In this document: one piece after another, positions 55,977-64,000 of the stretch | Numbering within the stretch: the stretch's first letter is position 1 | Layout: each line of letters opens with the position of its first letter | Assembly: GCA_028820655.1 (NCBI GenBank) | Contig: JAPPIK010000041.1 | Location: 62,001 to 126,000, forward strand | Length of the DNA stretch: 64,000 bases | Reading direction: 5' to 3' | Source: Candidatus Poribacteria bacterium | GTDB taxonomy: Bacteria > Poribacteria > WGA-4E > JAJDTR01 | Program-made: the position numbers and the translations under genes | Notes under the pieces: model-generated | Told to the model about the DNA's origin: nothing | Seen by the model: the letters and a program-made list of their open reading frames with translations, nothing else | Database searches by the model: none

Positions 55977-57467
55977 ATGACGACACCGATGATCATGGGC
56001 ACAGAGACCGAATATGGAATTTCGGTCAAGAATGCACGTGACCAAGACCCTGTTGCAGCCTCGACGCTGGTTGTAAACGCCTACAAGGATCGGGAGCTAA
56101 AGGGAGTTACGTGGGATTATGATCAGGAATCCCCGTTGATGGACGCCCGAGGCTTCATGTCTGAAGGCGAGAGTGACACGCCAGACCGGGAAAACAACAG
56201 TTTGATCAACGATATTCTGATCAATGGCGGCAGGTATTACGTTGACCATGCGCATCCGGAATACTGCACGCCGGAATGCACCAATCCGCGTGATCTTGTT
56301 ATCTATGAAAAGGCGGGCGAACTAATACTCGATTTGAGCCGCCTTGCTGCAGAAGAACTCTTGCCTAATAATCAAGAAATAATTATATACAAAAATAACA
56401 CAGATTATAAGGGACACAGTTACGGTTCTCATGAAAACTATTTGATGTCTCGGACGGTTCCGTTTCAGGATATTGTCGACGGGTTGACTCCCTTCTTGGT
56501 TACCCGTCAGATTATTGCCGGCAGCGGTAAATTAGGCGCGGAAAACGGTTCGGAAGAAACTGATTACCAAATTTCGCAACGCGCTGATTTCTTCGAAACG
56601 GAAATAGGATTAAGTACGATGGTAGCGCGTCCAATCATCAACACGCGCGATGAACCGCACGCTGACGAAAAACTTTTCCGTAGGTTACACGTCATCGTTG
56701 GTGATTCGAACATGTCGGAACTTGCCATCTACTTGAAGGTTGGAATCACATGCCTCACGCTCCAACTCATTGAGAAGGGCATACTTGGTGAGAGGTTCAA
56801 ACTCTCCACTCCCGTAACCGACATCAAAAAAGTGTCGCGCGATCTATTGTGTAAAACCAAGCTAATCTTGGAAGATGGACGAAGGCGGACGTCAATTGAA
56901 ATCCAACGCGAATATCTCGGTTTGGCACGAGATCATCTTTCCGATGCAAGTACATCGCCCATCATGAGCGACGTGATGGACAAATGGGAGTTCGTGTTGA
57001 ACCGACTGGAAGCAGATCCGATGAGCCTGAATGGGGTCTTGGATTGGGTAACCAAGAAAAAGCTGATTGACGCTTATATACAACGTCACGGTCTTAAATC
57101 GTCAGATCCGCGCGTCCGTATGCTCGACCTTCAGTATCACGACATTCGACCGGATAAAGGGCTTTATGCTCGTCTGCTTAAGAATGGACGTGTAAAACAG
57201 TTTGTCAATCGGGAAGAGGTAGTTCACGCGATTACAAATCCACCGGTAGATACCCGCGCCTATTTCCGTGGCACCTGCCTGAAGAGGTTTCCCAACGAAA
57301 TCCATAGTGCAAGTTGGAACTCTATGATTTTTTGCCTTAATGGTTCATCTCTGGACAAAATCTTGATGGATCGTCCGCATTTTGGGACTCGGGAAATTGT
57401 TGGTAACCTTTTGAGCAACAGGTGTGCCGAAGAAGTTGTCAAGGAAATATCCGCGAATTCCTCATGA
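55977..57467 (+). CDS. dop: Pup deamidase/depupylase Dop
   Basis: The 496-residue protein is a glutamine-synthetase-like enzyme starting with IMGTETEYGIS, with YVDHAHPEYCTPEC (catalytic aspartate), KNNTDYKGHSYGSHENYLM and RPIINTRDEPHAD. It has the extra loop of Dop (about residues 35-70, GVTWDYDQESPLMDARGF and onward) that PafA lacks. Dop turns the C-terminal glutamine of Pup into glutamate and also removes Pup from targets. The gene follows mpa by 48 bases. A family D repeat separates it from pup. Confidence 0.96.
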   Translation: MTTPMIMGTETEYGISVKNARDQDPVAASTLVVNAYKDRELKGVTWDYDQESPLMDARGFMSEGESDTPDRENNSLINDILINGGRYYVDHAHPEYCTPECTNPRDLVIYEKAGELILDLSRLAAEELLPNNQEIIIYKNNTDYKGHSYGSHENYLMSRTVPFQDIVDGLTPFLVTRQIIAGSGKLGAENGSEETDYQISQRADFFETEIGLSTMVARPIINTRDEPHADEKLFRRLHVIVGDSNMSELAIYLKVGITCLTLQLIEKGILGERFKLSTPVTDIKKVSRDLLCKTKLILEDGRRRTSIEIQREYLGLARDHLSDASTSPIMSDVMDKWEFVLNRLEADPMSLNGVLDWVTKKKLIDAYIQRHGLKSSDPRVRMLDLQYHDIRPDKGLYARLLKNGRVKQFVNREEVVHAITNPPVDTRAYFRGTCLKRFPNEIHSASWNSMIFCLNGSSLDKILMDRPHFGTREIVGNLLSNRCAEEVVKEISANSS

Positions 57468-57505
57468 GAACCTAAAGGATAAGTGATTTAGTGCGGGGAG
57501 GTTTC

Positions 57506-57554
57506 TATGCGAGTTCTACTATCGCGTTCCATATTCAGTCGCTTGATCCCTACG
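57506..57554 (+). repeat. Family D dispersed repeat within the proteasome operon
   Basis: CTATGCGAGTTCTACTATCG, CGTTCCATATTCAGTCGC and TTGATCCCTAC follow one another. The element lies in the 170-base dop-pup gap, the only large gap in the operon. Confidence 0.65.
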
Positions 57555-57637
57555 AATCTACTTTGGCCGGCGCTTTAAATCGATTTTATTAAATGAGCTG
57601 ATGTAATCCTCGATTGCAGAATCCGAAAGGGGGCAAC

Positions 57638-57838
57638 ATGCGATCCGAACAGCAAGAGAAGGAGCAGCGAGACAACAAGCCTCAGGATATTGAGGACATT
57701 CAACCGGATGCCGAACTCGCCGAACAGGGCGAAGAACTCTCGGAAGACCTTGATCAAATTCTTGACGAGATTGATGAAATCCTAGAAGAAGATTCCGAAG
57801 AATTTGTCGAGAACTACATTCAAAGGGGAGGACAGTAG
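57638..57838 (+). CDS. pup: Prokaryotic ubiquitin-like protein Pup
   Basis: The ATG at 57638 has AAAGGGGG just upstream and gives a 66-residue, highly acidic protein (about 64 is usual for Pup). It starts RSEQQEKEQRDNKPQD, has a helical centre (LSEDLDQILDEIDEILEE) and ends EFVENYIQRGGQ, the Pup tail with two glycines and terminal glutamine. The glutamine form must be deamidated by Dop before PafA attaches it to lysines. It has only two lysines itself (8 and 14). The proteasome beta gene starts 2 bases downstream. Confidence 0.97.
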   Translation: MRSEQQEKEQRDNKPQDIEDIQPDAELAEQGEELSEDLDQILDEIDEILEEDSEEFVENYIQRGGQ

Positions 57839-57840
57839 TC

Positions 57841-58665
57841 GTGTTCGACGATCGCGATTACAGCTCCTCTAACTTTGTTGAGGTGCTCAGACAGAGATGT
57901 CCGGATCTATTAGCACCGTTTCATGCAGCAAACCCGCCTACACATTCGCGTCAATTAGCCCCGCTTTCGGGCACCTTCTCCAACCCACCTTTGGACCTTC
58001 TCGAAGGCACAACAGTGTTAGCCGCAGTTTATGACGAGGGGGTTGTCATCGCCGGAGATCGCCAGGCAACAGACGGCTTTCAAGTCGGTGAGCGCCGCAT
58101 TGAAAAGGTCTTTGAGATTGATAAAACTTCCGCTATTGCTATCGCCGGAATTGCCGGTTTAGCGATTGAGATGGCAAGGTTGTTCCAGGTCCAAGTCGAG
58201 TTTTACGAAAAGATAGAAGGTACCATGTTGAGCCTCGATGGCAAAGCAAACTTTCTATCGAATTGGTTGCGATCAAACCTTGAGATGGCTTTGGAAGGTC
58301 TGATTGTCGTCCCAATTTTCGCCGGTTATGACGATAAGCAGGAGCAAGGGCGTATCTTCAAGTACGACGCAATTGGCGGACGCTACGACGAAAGCGCCTA
58401 TTACGCAATCGGATCCGGTGGTAAAGACGCACGATCCACGTTAAAAAAGCTTTATCGCCCTGGCATGTCTCGCGATGAAATTTTAAAGATTGTAGCCGAA
58501 GCGCTTTGGGATGCCGCCGATGAGGATTTGGGGACGGGCGGACCGGATTTGATTCGAGACATCTTTCCGACGATTAAGGTGATCGACAATGACGGCATTT
58601 CGGACATCCCGGAATCCGAAGTCAAGGAGCTTTACACGGAACTTCTGGAAAGATTGAAAGATTAA
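57841..58665 (+). CDS. prcB: 20S proteasome beta subunit
   Basis: The 274-residue protein from GTG 57841 has a 56-residue propeptide that would be cut before Thr57 (EG-TTVLAAVYDEGVV). Counting from this Thr as 1, Asp17 and Lys33 are in place, so the active site is complete. The body contains AIAGIAGLAIEMARLFQV and YYAIGSGGKDARSTLKKL. Fourteen beta subunits form the two inner, proteolytic rings. The gene is adjacent to pup and 24 bases before prcA. Confidence 0.97.
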   Translation: MFDDRDYSSSNFVEVLRQRCPDLLAPFHAANPPTHSRQLAPLSGTFSNPPLDLLEGTTVLAAVYDEGVVIAGDRQATDGFQVGERRIEKVFEIDKTSAIAIAGIAGLAIEMARLFQVQVEFYEKIEGTMLSLDGKANFLSNWLRSNLEMALEGLIVVPIFAGYDDKQEQGRIFKYDAIGGRYDESAYYAIGSGGKDARSTLKKLYRPGMSRDEILKIVAEALWDAADEDLGTGGPDLIRDIFPTIKVIDNDGISDIPESEVKELYTELLERLKD

Positions 58666-58689
58666 TCACGCCAATTGAAGGAGGTGAGA

Positions 58690-59406
58690 ATGTCCTCACC
58701 GTACTACGTGTCGCCGGAGCAAATTATACAGGACAAGCGTGACCTTGCCCAGCGCGGAATTGAACAGGCGAAAGAGGTGATTGCTCTGGAGTATAACGGT
58801 GGCATTGTGATGGTCGCCGAAAATCCGTTGACAACCGTTTTTAAAATTTCAGAGGTTTATGATCGGATAGCCTTAGCCGCGACGGGATTGTCACCGGAAT
58901 ATGAAGCCTTAAGGACCTACGGGATTGAACAAGCGGAAATCAAAGGATTCAATTACAATCGTGAGGATGTCACTGCTAAGTGGCTTACCACAGTATATTC
59001 GCAACGGATTGGGGCTATTTTTCGGGAATGGGATATGAAACCGCTTGAAGTCGAATTGCTGGTTTGCGAAGTGAAAGGCGGTTCCTCTTCAAGCAATCGC
59101 ATATATCATCTTTCTTTTGACGGCACCTTCGGGGAAGAGGAGCAGTTCGCAGTTATCGGAGGGCGGGCAGATGCGATTATTGAGATTCTTGAGCAAGATC
59201 ACCGGGAAGGAATGGCGTTAGAGGATGCTGTTCGCCTCGGAATCAAAGCCTTTGAAACCATTGAAGCGGAGGTTGATGAGGCAATTTCGGAAGAGCCCCG
59301 ATATGAAATTGTAGCCGATACCATTGAGGTAGCGCTACTTGATGAAGAACAAGGACGACGTAGGTTTCGACGCCTTCGTCCAGAAGAACTCGATAAAATT
59401 TTTTAG
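58690..59406 (+). CDS. prcA: 20S proteasome alpha subunit
   Basis: The ATG at 58690 follows AAGGAGGTGA (58678-58687) and gives SSPYYVSPEQIIQDKRDLAQ, the N-terminal gate helix of bacterial alpha subunits. The 238-residue protein continues GGIVMVAENP and ISEVYDRIALAATGLSPEYE, with a short acidic-to-basic tail. Alpha rings cap the beta rings and control entry; they have no active-site Thr, as seen here. The pafA start is 3 bases downstream. Confidence 0.97.
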   Translation: MSSPYYVSPEQIIQDKRDLAQRGIEQAKEVIALEYNGGIVMVAENPLTTVFKISEVYDRIALAATGLSPEYEALRTYGIEQAEIKGFNYNREDVTAKWLTTVYSQRIGAIFREWDMKPLEVELLVCEVKGGSSSSNRIYHLSFDGTFGEEEQFAVIGGRADAIIEILEQDHREGMALEDAVRLGIKAFETIEAEVDEAISEEPRYEIVADTIEVALLDEEQGRRRFRRLRPEELDKIF

Positions 59407-59409
59407 CGC

Positions 59410-60783
59410 ATGGACCGTAGGATTTACGGACTAGAAAACGAATACGGTATCATCTGCACACCGGAGCGGCGTGGGGGAAAGGCGCTTTCGATTCAAAATG
59501 CAGTCATGTACCTATTCCGCGAGATAATCTCGGGGCGAATGTACCCGGATGTGTTCCTTGAAAACGGCGCGCGTTTCTATCAAGATATTGGATGCCACCC
59601 TGAATACGCCACCCCCGAATGTGACAATGTCATAGAGCTGCTCACACACGATAAGGCAGGAGAGCGGATTATCGAGCGACTCTCCACCACCGCCGAAAAA
59701 AAGATGCGATTCGACGGTTTTTTCGGGAAGATCTCGGTCTTCAAAAACAACACCGACACTCCCGGGAATACCTACGGTTGCCATGAGAATTACTTAATGG
59801 ATCGGCGGGTCAGTTTTCGCCAACTCGCCTCGCAGCTTATCCCCTTCTTCGTCACACGCCAAGTCTTCACCGGTGCCGGTAAAGCCATACGCACCGATCG
59901 CGGTAAGTACGTCATCTCCCAACGTGCACAACACATTCGCGAGGAAATCTCTATCGCGACAACAACAGCACGCGGCATCATCAACACGCGGGACGAGCCG
60001 CATGCAGACCGCGAAAAATACAGGCGATTGCACGTCATAGTTGGCGATTCGAACATGTCCGAATTTGCTACCTTCCTCAAAGTAGGAACAACCGCAATCG
60101 TATTGCGCATGATTGAGGACAATTTCATTAGGCAACGTCTCGCATTGCGTAACTCGGTCAAAGCAATTCAAGAGATATCAACAGACACAACGTGCTCACG
60201 CAATATTGAGTTGGAAAATGGGAAACGACTTACTGCTGTCGAGCTTCAATGGCAATACTTTGAGTGCGCAAAGCACTATTTTGAGCAGGCAGAATCAGAT
60301 TCGATCACCGACCAAGTAATGGAAAGATGGGAATACACGTTGAAGTGTCTAGAAGTAAATCCCTTACTGCTCGATCGAGAACTTGACTGGGTCATCAAGA
60401 AAAAATTAATCGAGACTTATGTTGCCAGCCGGAACCTAAAATGGGATTCTAACGACGTCTTGATGTTGGATTTGCAATACCATAACATTCGAAGAGAAGG
60501 GGAAACAAAGAAAACAGGATTATACTACAAACTGGAACAAAAGGATCAAGTAGAGCGGATGGTTACCGATGAACAGGTCGACAAGGCGATGCATCTTCCT
60601 CCCGAAACTACGCGCGCGAAGTTTCGCGGTCGTTTCGTGAAACTGGCGAATGAAAGGAAAATTCTTTGCGGCGTTAATTGGAGTTATATCCAGCTTTACG
60701 AACCCTATCAGAAGCTATTTCTCTCAACTGATCCCCTGAAATCGGAATATGAAGAAGCCAGCCGTATGATTTATTCGATTTGA
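59410..60783 (+). CDS. pafA: Pup-protein ligase PafA
   Basis: The 457-residue ligase starts RRIYGLENEYGI, has RFYQDIGCHPEYATPEC with the catalytic aspartate, KNNTDTPGNTYGCHENYLMD, TARGIINTRDEPHAD and HVIVGDSNMSEF. It lacks the Dop loop. It uses ATP to join the C-terminal glutamate of Pup to lysines of target proteins. It is a distant homologue of dop in the same operon. In actinobacteria pafB and pafC usually follow; here a gene-poor stretch and an SDR gene follow. Confidence 0.97.
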   Translation: MDRRIYGLENEYGIICTPERRGGKALSIQNAVMYLFREIISGRMYPDVFLENGARFYQDIGCHPEYATPECDNVIELLTHDKAGERIIERLSTTAEKKMRFDGFFGKISVFKNNTDTPGNTYGCHENYLMDRRVSFRQLASQLIPFFVTRQVFTGAGKAIRTDRGKYVISQRAQHIREEISIATTTARGIINTRDEPHADREKYRRLHVIVGDSNMSEFATFLKVGTTAIVLRMIEDNFIRQRLALRNSVKAIQEISTDTTCSRNIELENGKRLTAVELQWQYFECAKHYFEQAESDSITDQVMERWEYTLKCLEVNPLLLDRELDWVIKKKLIETYVASRNLKWDSNDVLMLDLQYHNIRREGETKKTGLYYKLEQKDQVERMVTDEQVDKAMHLPPETTRAKFRGRFVKLANERKILCGVNWSYIQLYEPYQKLFLSTDPLKSEYEEASRMIYSI

Positions 60784-61192
60784 CATTTCGTGTTTAGGTT
60801 GTTTCATTTGTACCTCCCGCCTCGTGGTAGCCCCCTCGCAGTAATCTGTTTCCCTGCAATTTGTCAGCGAAACTCTCCACACACTGTACTGCTTCCGTAA
60901 ATTAAAAACCTACAGTCTATAGTCTATTGCATTTTAATCTACACAAATGAGCGTTGTTCGAGTCGACTCCACTAACTCATCTTCAATCTGCAGAGATTTC
61001 CATTGAGCGTATCGGGTCAGGTGCCCTCCCCACGGGATTAGGTGTGAATTTGGGATTGTTCATAAACACGTGTGCAATTGCTATTTGCAGTGACCATGGG
61101 ATTTGGCTTGTCGGACCAAGTCGAGTGGATTACAACTGTGAGTGTCTCATTTCTGCCTGAAAGCTACAAGAATTGATAGAAAGGAATACGCA
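60784..61192. other. Gene-free spacer after the proteasome operon
   Basis: No gene, strong terminator or repeat is recognised. The opening is T-rich and C-rich (CCTCCCGCCTCGTGG). AAAGGAAT near 61180 is the ribosome site of the next gene. Confidence 0.35.
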
Positions 61193-61909
61193 ATGAATTT
61201 AGCGGGCAAGAAGATTATTGTCATAGGAGGAAGTTCGGGAATCGGCTTGGCGACAGCCCAAGCGGCCGCCGCAGAAGAAGCAGCGGTTGTCATTGCCAGT
61301 CGCTCGCAGGAGCGACTGGAACGCGCACGAAATCGGATACACGGAGATGTCCAAATTACCACCGTGGATGTGCGAGAGTCAGCATCAATTCAGCATCTCT
61401 TCGATGTCGTGGGCGATTTTGACCATTTAACAACACCGGGAAATGAAGGAGCACTGGGGCGATTCCTAGAACTTGACGTTGAAGTCGCACGGCGAGGGTT
61501 TGACAGCAAGTTCTGGGGACAATATCAGGCGGTTAAATACGGTGCGCCGAAAATTCGCGAAGGTGGTTCGATTGTCCTTATGGCGGGCGCATACAGCCAA
61601 CACCCCGAACCGGGTGCCGTGCCGCAGGCATCAATCAACAGTGCGGTTGAAGGGTTGGGACGGGCGCTGGCGGTCGAGTTATCCCCCATCCGTGTAAATG
61701 TTGTTTCCCCGGGGCTGGTCGACACCCCTAGGTTTGCATCACTTCCCGGAAAACAGCGAATCGAGATGTTTCAGTCTGCCGCCAAAACGCTTCCCGCCAA
61801 GCGCATTGCTAAAGCCGAAGATGTTGCCCAAACGATTCTATACCTGATGCGGAATCCACATGCTACGGGGAATGTGCTATACATTGATGGTGGACTAACT
61901 TTGCGTTAA
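61193..61909 (+). CDS. Divergent short-chain dehydrogenase/reductase family protein
   Basis: The start at ATG 61193 (NLAGKKIIVIGGSSGIGLAT) has AAAGGAAT upstream. The 238-residue protein keeps the Rossmann GGSSGIG cofactor loop and the IRVNVVSPGLVDTPRF segment. The NNAG motif reads TPGNEG, and where YxxxK should stand it has PQASI (in VPQASINSAVEGLGRAL), so the catalytic Tyr and Lys are missing. A known divergent SDR subgroup shows this. It may bind a nucleotide without normal dehydrogenase chemistry. The gene stands alone. Confidence 0.85.
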   Translation: MNLAGKKIIVIGGSSGIGLATAQAAAAEEAAVVIASRSQERLERARNRIHGDVQITTVDVRESASIQHLFDVVGDFDHLTTPGNEGALGRFLELDVEVARRGFDSKFWGQYQAVKYGAPKIREGGSIVLMAGAYSQHPEPGAVPQASINSAVEGLGRALAVELSPIRVNVVSPGLVDTPRFASLPGKQRIEMFQSAAKTLPAKRIAKAEDVAQTILYLMRNPHATGNVLYIDGGLTLR

Positions 61910-62065
61910 CAGGATTTTACGCCGCCTTAATTTATACGAGATGCGATAGACGCAATTGGCATTATAGTCATCTGTGATTTCATTCTGAATGCATGCTGAT
62001 TAATTTGATGGTTTAAGGCTGTTACGACACACTAACTGACGGAGCGAACTTTTCTCGCTATGGGA

Positions 62066-62091
62066 AATTGCGATTAGGAGCTCGTTCCTGC
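62066..62091 (+). repeat. Decayed family-B-like repeat
   Basis: ATTGCGATTAGGAGCTCG followed by TTCCTGCA resembles the family B layout with several changes. It lies between the convergent SDR and aminotransferase genes. Confidence 0.35.
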
Positions 62092-62113
62092 AAGGGTTGC
62101 GTGCAAGTGGTAA

Positions 62114-63298
62114 TCACGACAGATTATCGAGCGCTTCCACAAATGAGTCGATTTCTTCCTTAGTGTTATAGAAGTGTGTTGACACACGGGTGTTGTCGAC
62201 ACCGCCATCCCAATCCCCGCTTGTCACAAACCGCCGATGTCGGTTTATCCCTTCACGCACTATCTCCCCAGTATAGCTCCTATGCGCGAACGATGTCAGT
62301 CCCGCACCAGAGAGGTTGGGCAACAACGATGTCGCAAGCCGCACGCAGGGACGCTTCACTAGTTCGGCTTTCAGATAGTCTGACAACATACGAGCTCGTG
62401 CGACGATGTTTTCGAAACCTATCCGATTGATTAGATCAATCGAATCGCCGATAGCGAGGCGCAACGGCGCCGCGTAAGTCCCGATGGCTTCGACGAGTTC
62501 GAATCCGTGCACCGATTCATCCCAAGGTGGGCCACCTCCGGCACGCGGCCAGAACTCCTCCTGAATTTCTCGACGTGCGAACAAAATCCCACAGCCGACT
62601 GGAGCCAGCGCCCATTTGTGGAGGCTGTTTGCATAAAAGTCGCAGCCAATGTCGCGTAAATTCAAAGGGTGAATGCCTACGACTTGGGCTCCATCGATTG
62701 CGGATATTAGCCGGTGTTCACGCGCGAGTTCGCAGAGTGCTTTCGCCGGGTGCAACAACCCGGGCCCACGGGAAATGTGGGAGAAGAATATGACTCTGGT
62801 TCGCTTTGTAATGGCTTGCTCGAATCGGTCTACTATCTGTTCAGGATTTTCTGGCGGGCTCGGTATGTCTACAATGCGAATCTTTATACCAAAACGCTCT
62901 GCTCTCCTTCTCCATCGTTGCATCACGGCTGGGTATTCATGCGCGGTGGTGAGGACCTCATCTTCAGGATTCAATTTGATGCCGTCAATTATGGCGGCCA
63001 CGGCCTCCGTCGTGTTGCGCGTGAAGGCAATCTCATCCTCGTCAGCGCCTATGAACGCCGCAAGCCTGCAGCGAACAACCTCCTGCTGCTCGGCTGTACT
63101 GAATAGAGCCTCATAGCCCTGAGTCGTGAAGAGTTGATAGTATCGTGCCACTCTATTGGCGATTTGTACGGGCAACAGCCCAAGAGAACCGGTGTTCAGA
63201 TACGTCGAGTCGGAGCGAATTCCAAATTCGTCCCGAACCTTAGACCAGAATTTTTCATCGTGAGGGCTTTTAGCGGTTACCAAGTATTTTATCAACAT
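62114..63298 (-). CDS. Class V aminotransferase-fold PLP enzyme
   Basis: The 394-residue protein shows TYLNTGSLGLLPVQI, FTRNTTEAVAAIIDGI, the TTAHEYPAVMQRW segment, FFSHISRGPGLLHP, AIDGAQVVGIHPL and the cofactor lysine in YANSLHKWALAPVGCG. This fits the class V group with isopenicillin N epimerase-like and cysteine desulfurase-like enzymes. The short N-terminal segment and the HEYPA string favour the epimerase-like branch. Substrate is unknown. It begins about 150 bases after the next gene's stop on the same strand. Confidence 0.87.
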   Translation of the reverse strand: MLIKYLVTAKSPHDEKFWSKVRDEFGIRSDSTYLNTGSLGLLPVQIANRVARYYQLFTTQGYEALFSTAEQQEVVRCRLAAFIGADEDEIAFTRNTTEAVAAIIDGIKLNPEDEVLTTAHEYPAVMQRWRRRAERFGIKIRIVDIPSPPENPEQIVDRFEQAITKRTRVIFFSHISRGPGLLHPAKALCELAREHRLISAIDGAQVVGIHPLNLRDIGCDFYANSLHKWALAPVGCGILFARREIQEEFWPRAGGGPPWDESVHGFELVEAIGTYAAPLRLAIGDSIDLINRIGFENIVARARMLSDYLKAELVKRPCVRLATSLLPNLSGAGLTSFAHRSYTGEIVREGINRHRRFVTSGDWDGGVDNTRVSTHFYNTKEEIDSFVEALDNLS

Positions 63299-63447
63299 CT
63301 CTCTTATCTATGGGCATACACGCGCATCGGTGCGGAATAAAACAGTCATTGAAAACGGTTTAGTCGTTGGGTTTTACATGGTTCAATCCAACCTACGGGC
63401 TGTCGCGCTCAGAATGTTTCCCAAACCTTTAGCTACAACCCAAAAGA

Positions 63448-64000
63448 CTAGAACCAGAATCCGTAGGTTGGAATGTCCAGTACGATGCCCACAATCGTCC
63501 ACAAGCTACCGATCGTGAACTCTCCGAGGATTAGACCGAGGAACAAAGGAATCGCCTTCTGATGTGCCTTCACTCCACCGTGCCGCAGTATCGTCCCTTT
63601 GATGAACCAACCGATTAGTATGCAGAACCAGATATTGTTCATGTACTCGCTCCCGGACACCGCATATCCAACAGGATGAAAGGGCCACCAGATAAACCGC
63701 ATCCGCATAAGATAGAGAAAAATCGCGGAAAAGAATCCGACACCCATAAACGTAAGCCCTGTGAGATCGATTGACGTGGGATAGGTGAGCCAGCGCTGCA
63801 GCCGTCCGTAGGCTTCGGCACCTTGCCAGTGCCAGAGAACGGCGCCGCGCTCGTAGAATATGTGCAAATATGCCCAAAAGGTCGCCAACGGCGCAAGGAT
63901 ACATGCCGTTATCAATCCCCAAATAAAAAGCCGATTGCTTACGTTCACCCTCTCCGCCAATTTAAATCCTTCCAGTTGTTGCGGCATCACGTGGCTATAT
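63448..64000 (-). CDS. C-terminal part of a DUF6785/DUF6784-type membrane protein (cut by window edge)
   Basis: The frame stays open to the window edge (last full codon ends at 63999), so this is the C-terminal 184 residues or so of a longer gene. It has four hydrophobic segments (LFIWGLITACILAPLATFW, GLTFMGVGFFSAIFLYLM, IWFCILIGWFIKGTIL, AIPLFLGLILGEFTIGSL) and the string RMRFIWWPFHPVGYAVSGSE. I recognise this as the DUF6784 end of the large DUF6785/DUF6784 membrane proteins that are common in Poribacteria and related lineages. The function is unknown. Confidence 0.75.
   Translation of the reverse strand, partial: YSHVMPQQLEGFKLAERVNVSNRLFIWGLITACILAPLATFWAYLHIFYERGAVLWHWQGAEAYGRLQRWLTYPTSIDLTGLTFMGVGFFSAIFLYLMRMRFIWWPFHPVGYAVSGSEYMNNIWFCILIGWFIKGTILRHGGVKAHQKAIPLFLGLILGEFTIGSLWTIVGIVLDIPTYGFWF

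Overview
The window looks like a chromosomal segment of an uncultured Gram-negative (diderm) bacterium, most probably Candidatus Poribacteria or a close relative. This placement is an inference. It rests on a complete Pup-proteasome operon together with a TonB-dependent receptor, a porin and LolA (so not an actinobacterium), on phytanoyl-CoA-dioxygenase-like, neutral-ceramidase-like, TAXI and DUF6784-type genes, on secreted WD40 and C-type-lectin-fold proteins, and on many short dispersed palindromic repeats between genes. Base composition is fairly even, near 50% GC. I found no rRNA, tRNA, CRISPR array, prophage or insertion sequence.

Layout. 0.2-4.7 kb: an Lhr-family helicase on the minus strand. 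5.4-13.7 kb: an accessory block on the plus strand with two paralogous secreted C-type-lectin-like proteins flanking a secreted 14-repeat WD40 protein, then a TonB-dependent receptor with a clear terminator and a small membrane protein. 14.3-21.2 kb: a thioredoxin-fold YyaL-type protein with a DsbD-like tail, a TAXI lipoprotein, pterin dehydratase, a GT4 glycosyltransferase and an endonuclease III-like glycosylase. 21.4-24.8 kb: a minus-strand operon of ceramidase-like hydrolase, DegT aminotransferase and PhyH-type dioxygenase. 25.1-30.0 kb: a membrane multihaem cytochrome, a 770 bp repeat-packed spacer, a porin and a group II PLP decarboxylase.

30.3-36.8 kb: an information-processing cluster (ylxM-ffh-rpsP-khpA-ylqD-trmD-rplS-rnhB-yraN) followed by a sugar nucleotidyltransferase; rimM is missing from its usual place. 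36.9-48.0 kb: mostly minus-strand housekeeping genes (radical SAM/SPASM maturase, threonine synthase, scpB, scpA, M50 protease, CCA-adding enzyme, cyclase, trpB, a CtBP-like dehydrogenase), with msrA on the plus strand. 48.8-53.9 kb: DUF58, a hypothetical gene, lolA, pgsA, thpR and recA. 53.9-60.8 kb: a strong sigma-70-like promoter followed by mpa/arc-dop-pup-prcB-prcA-pafA, which supplies every known core component for tagging proteins with Pup, unfolding them and degrading them. 61.2-64.0 kb: a divergent SDR protein, a class V aminotransferase-fold enzyme and the C-terminal end of a DUF6785/6784-type membrane protein cut by the window edge.

At least four families of short dispersed repeats (called A to D here) occupy most gene-free stretches. 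The most noteworthy elements are the complete Pup-proteasome operon directly downstream of recA, the lectin/WD40/lectin/TonB-receptor block, the ceramidase-DegT-PhyH operon and the repeat families.
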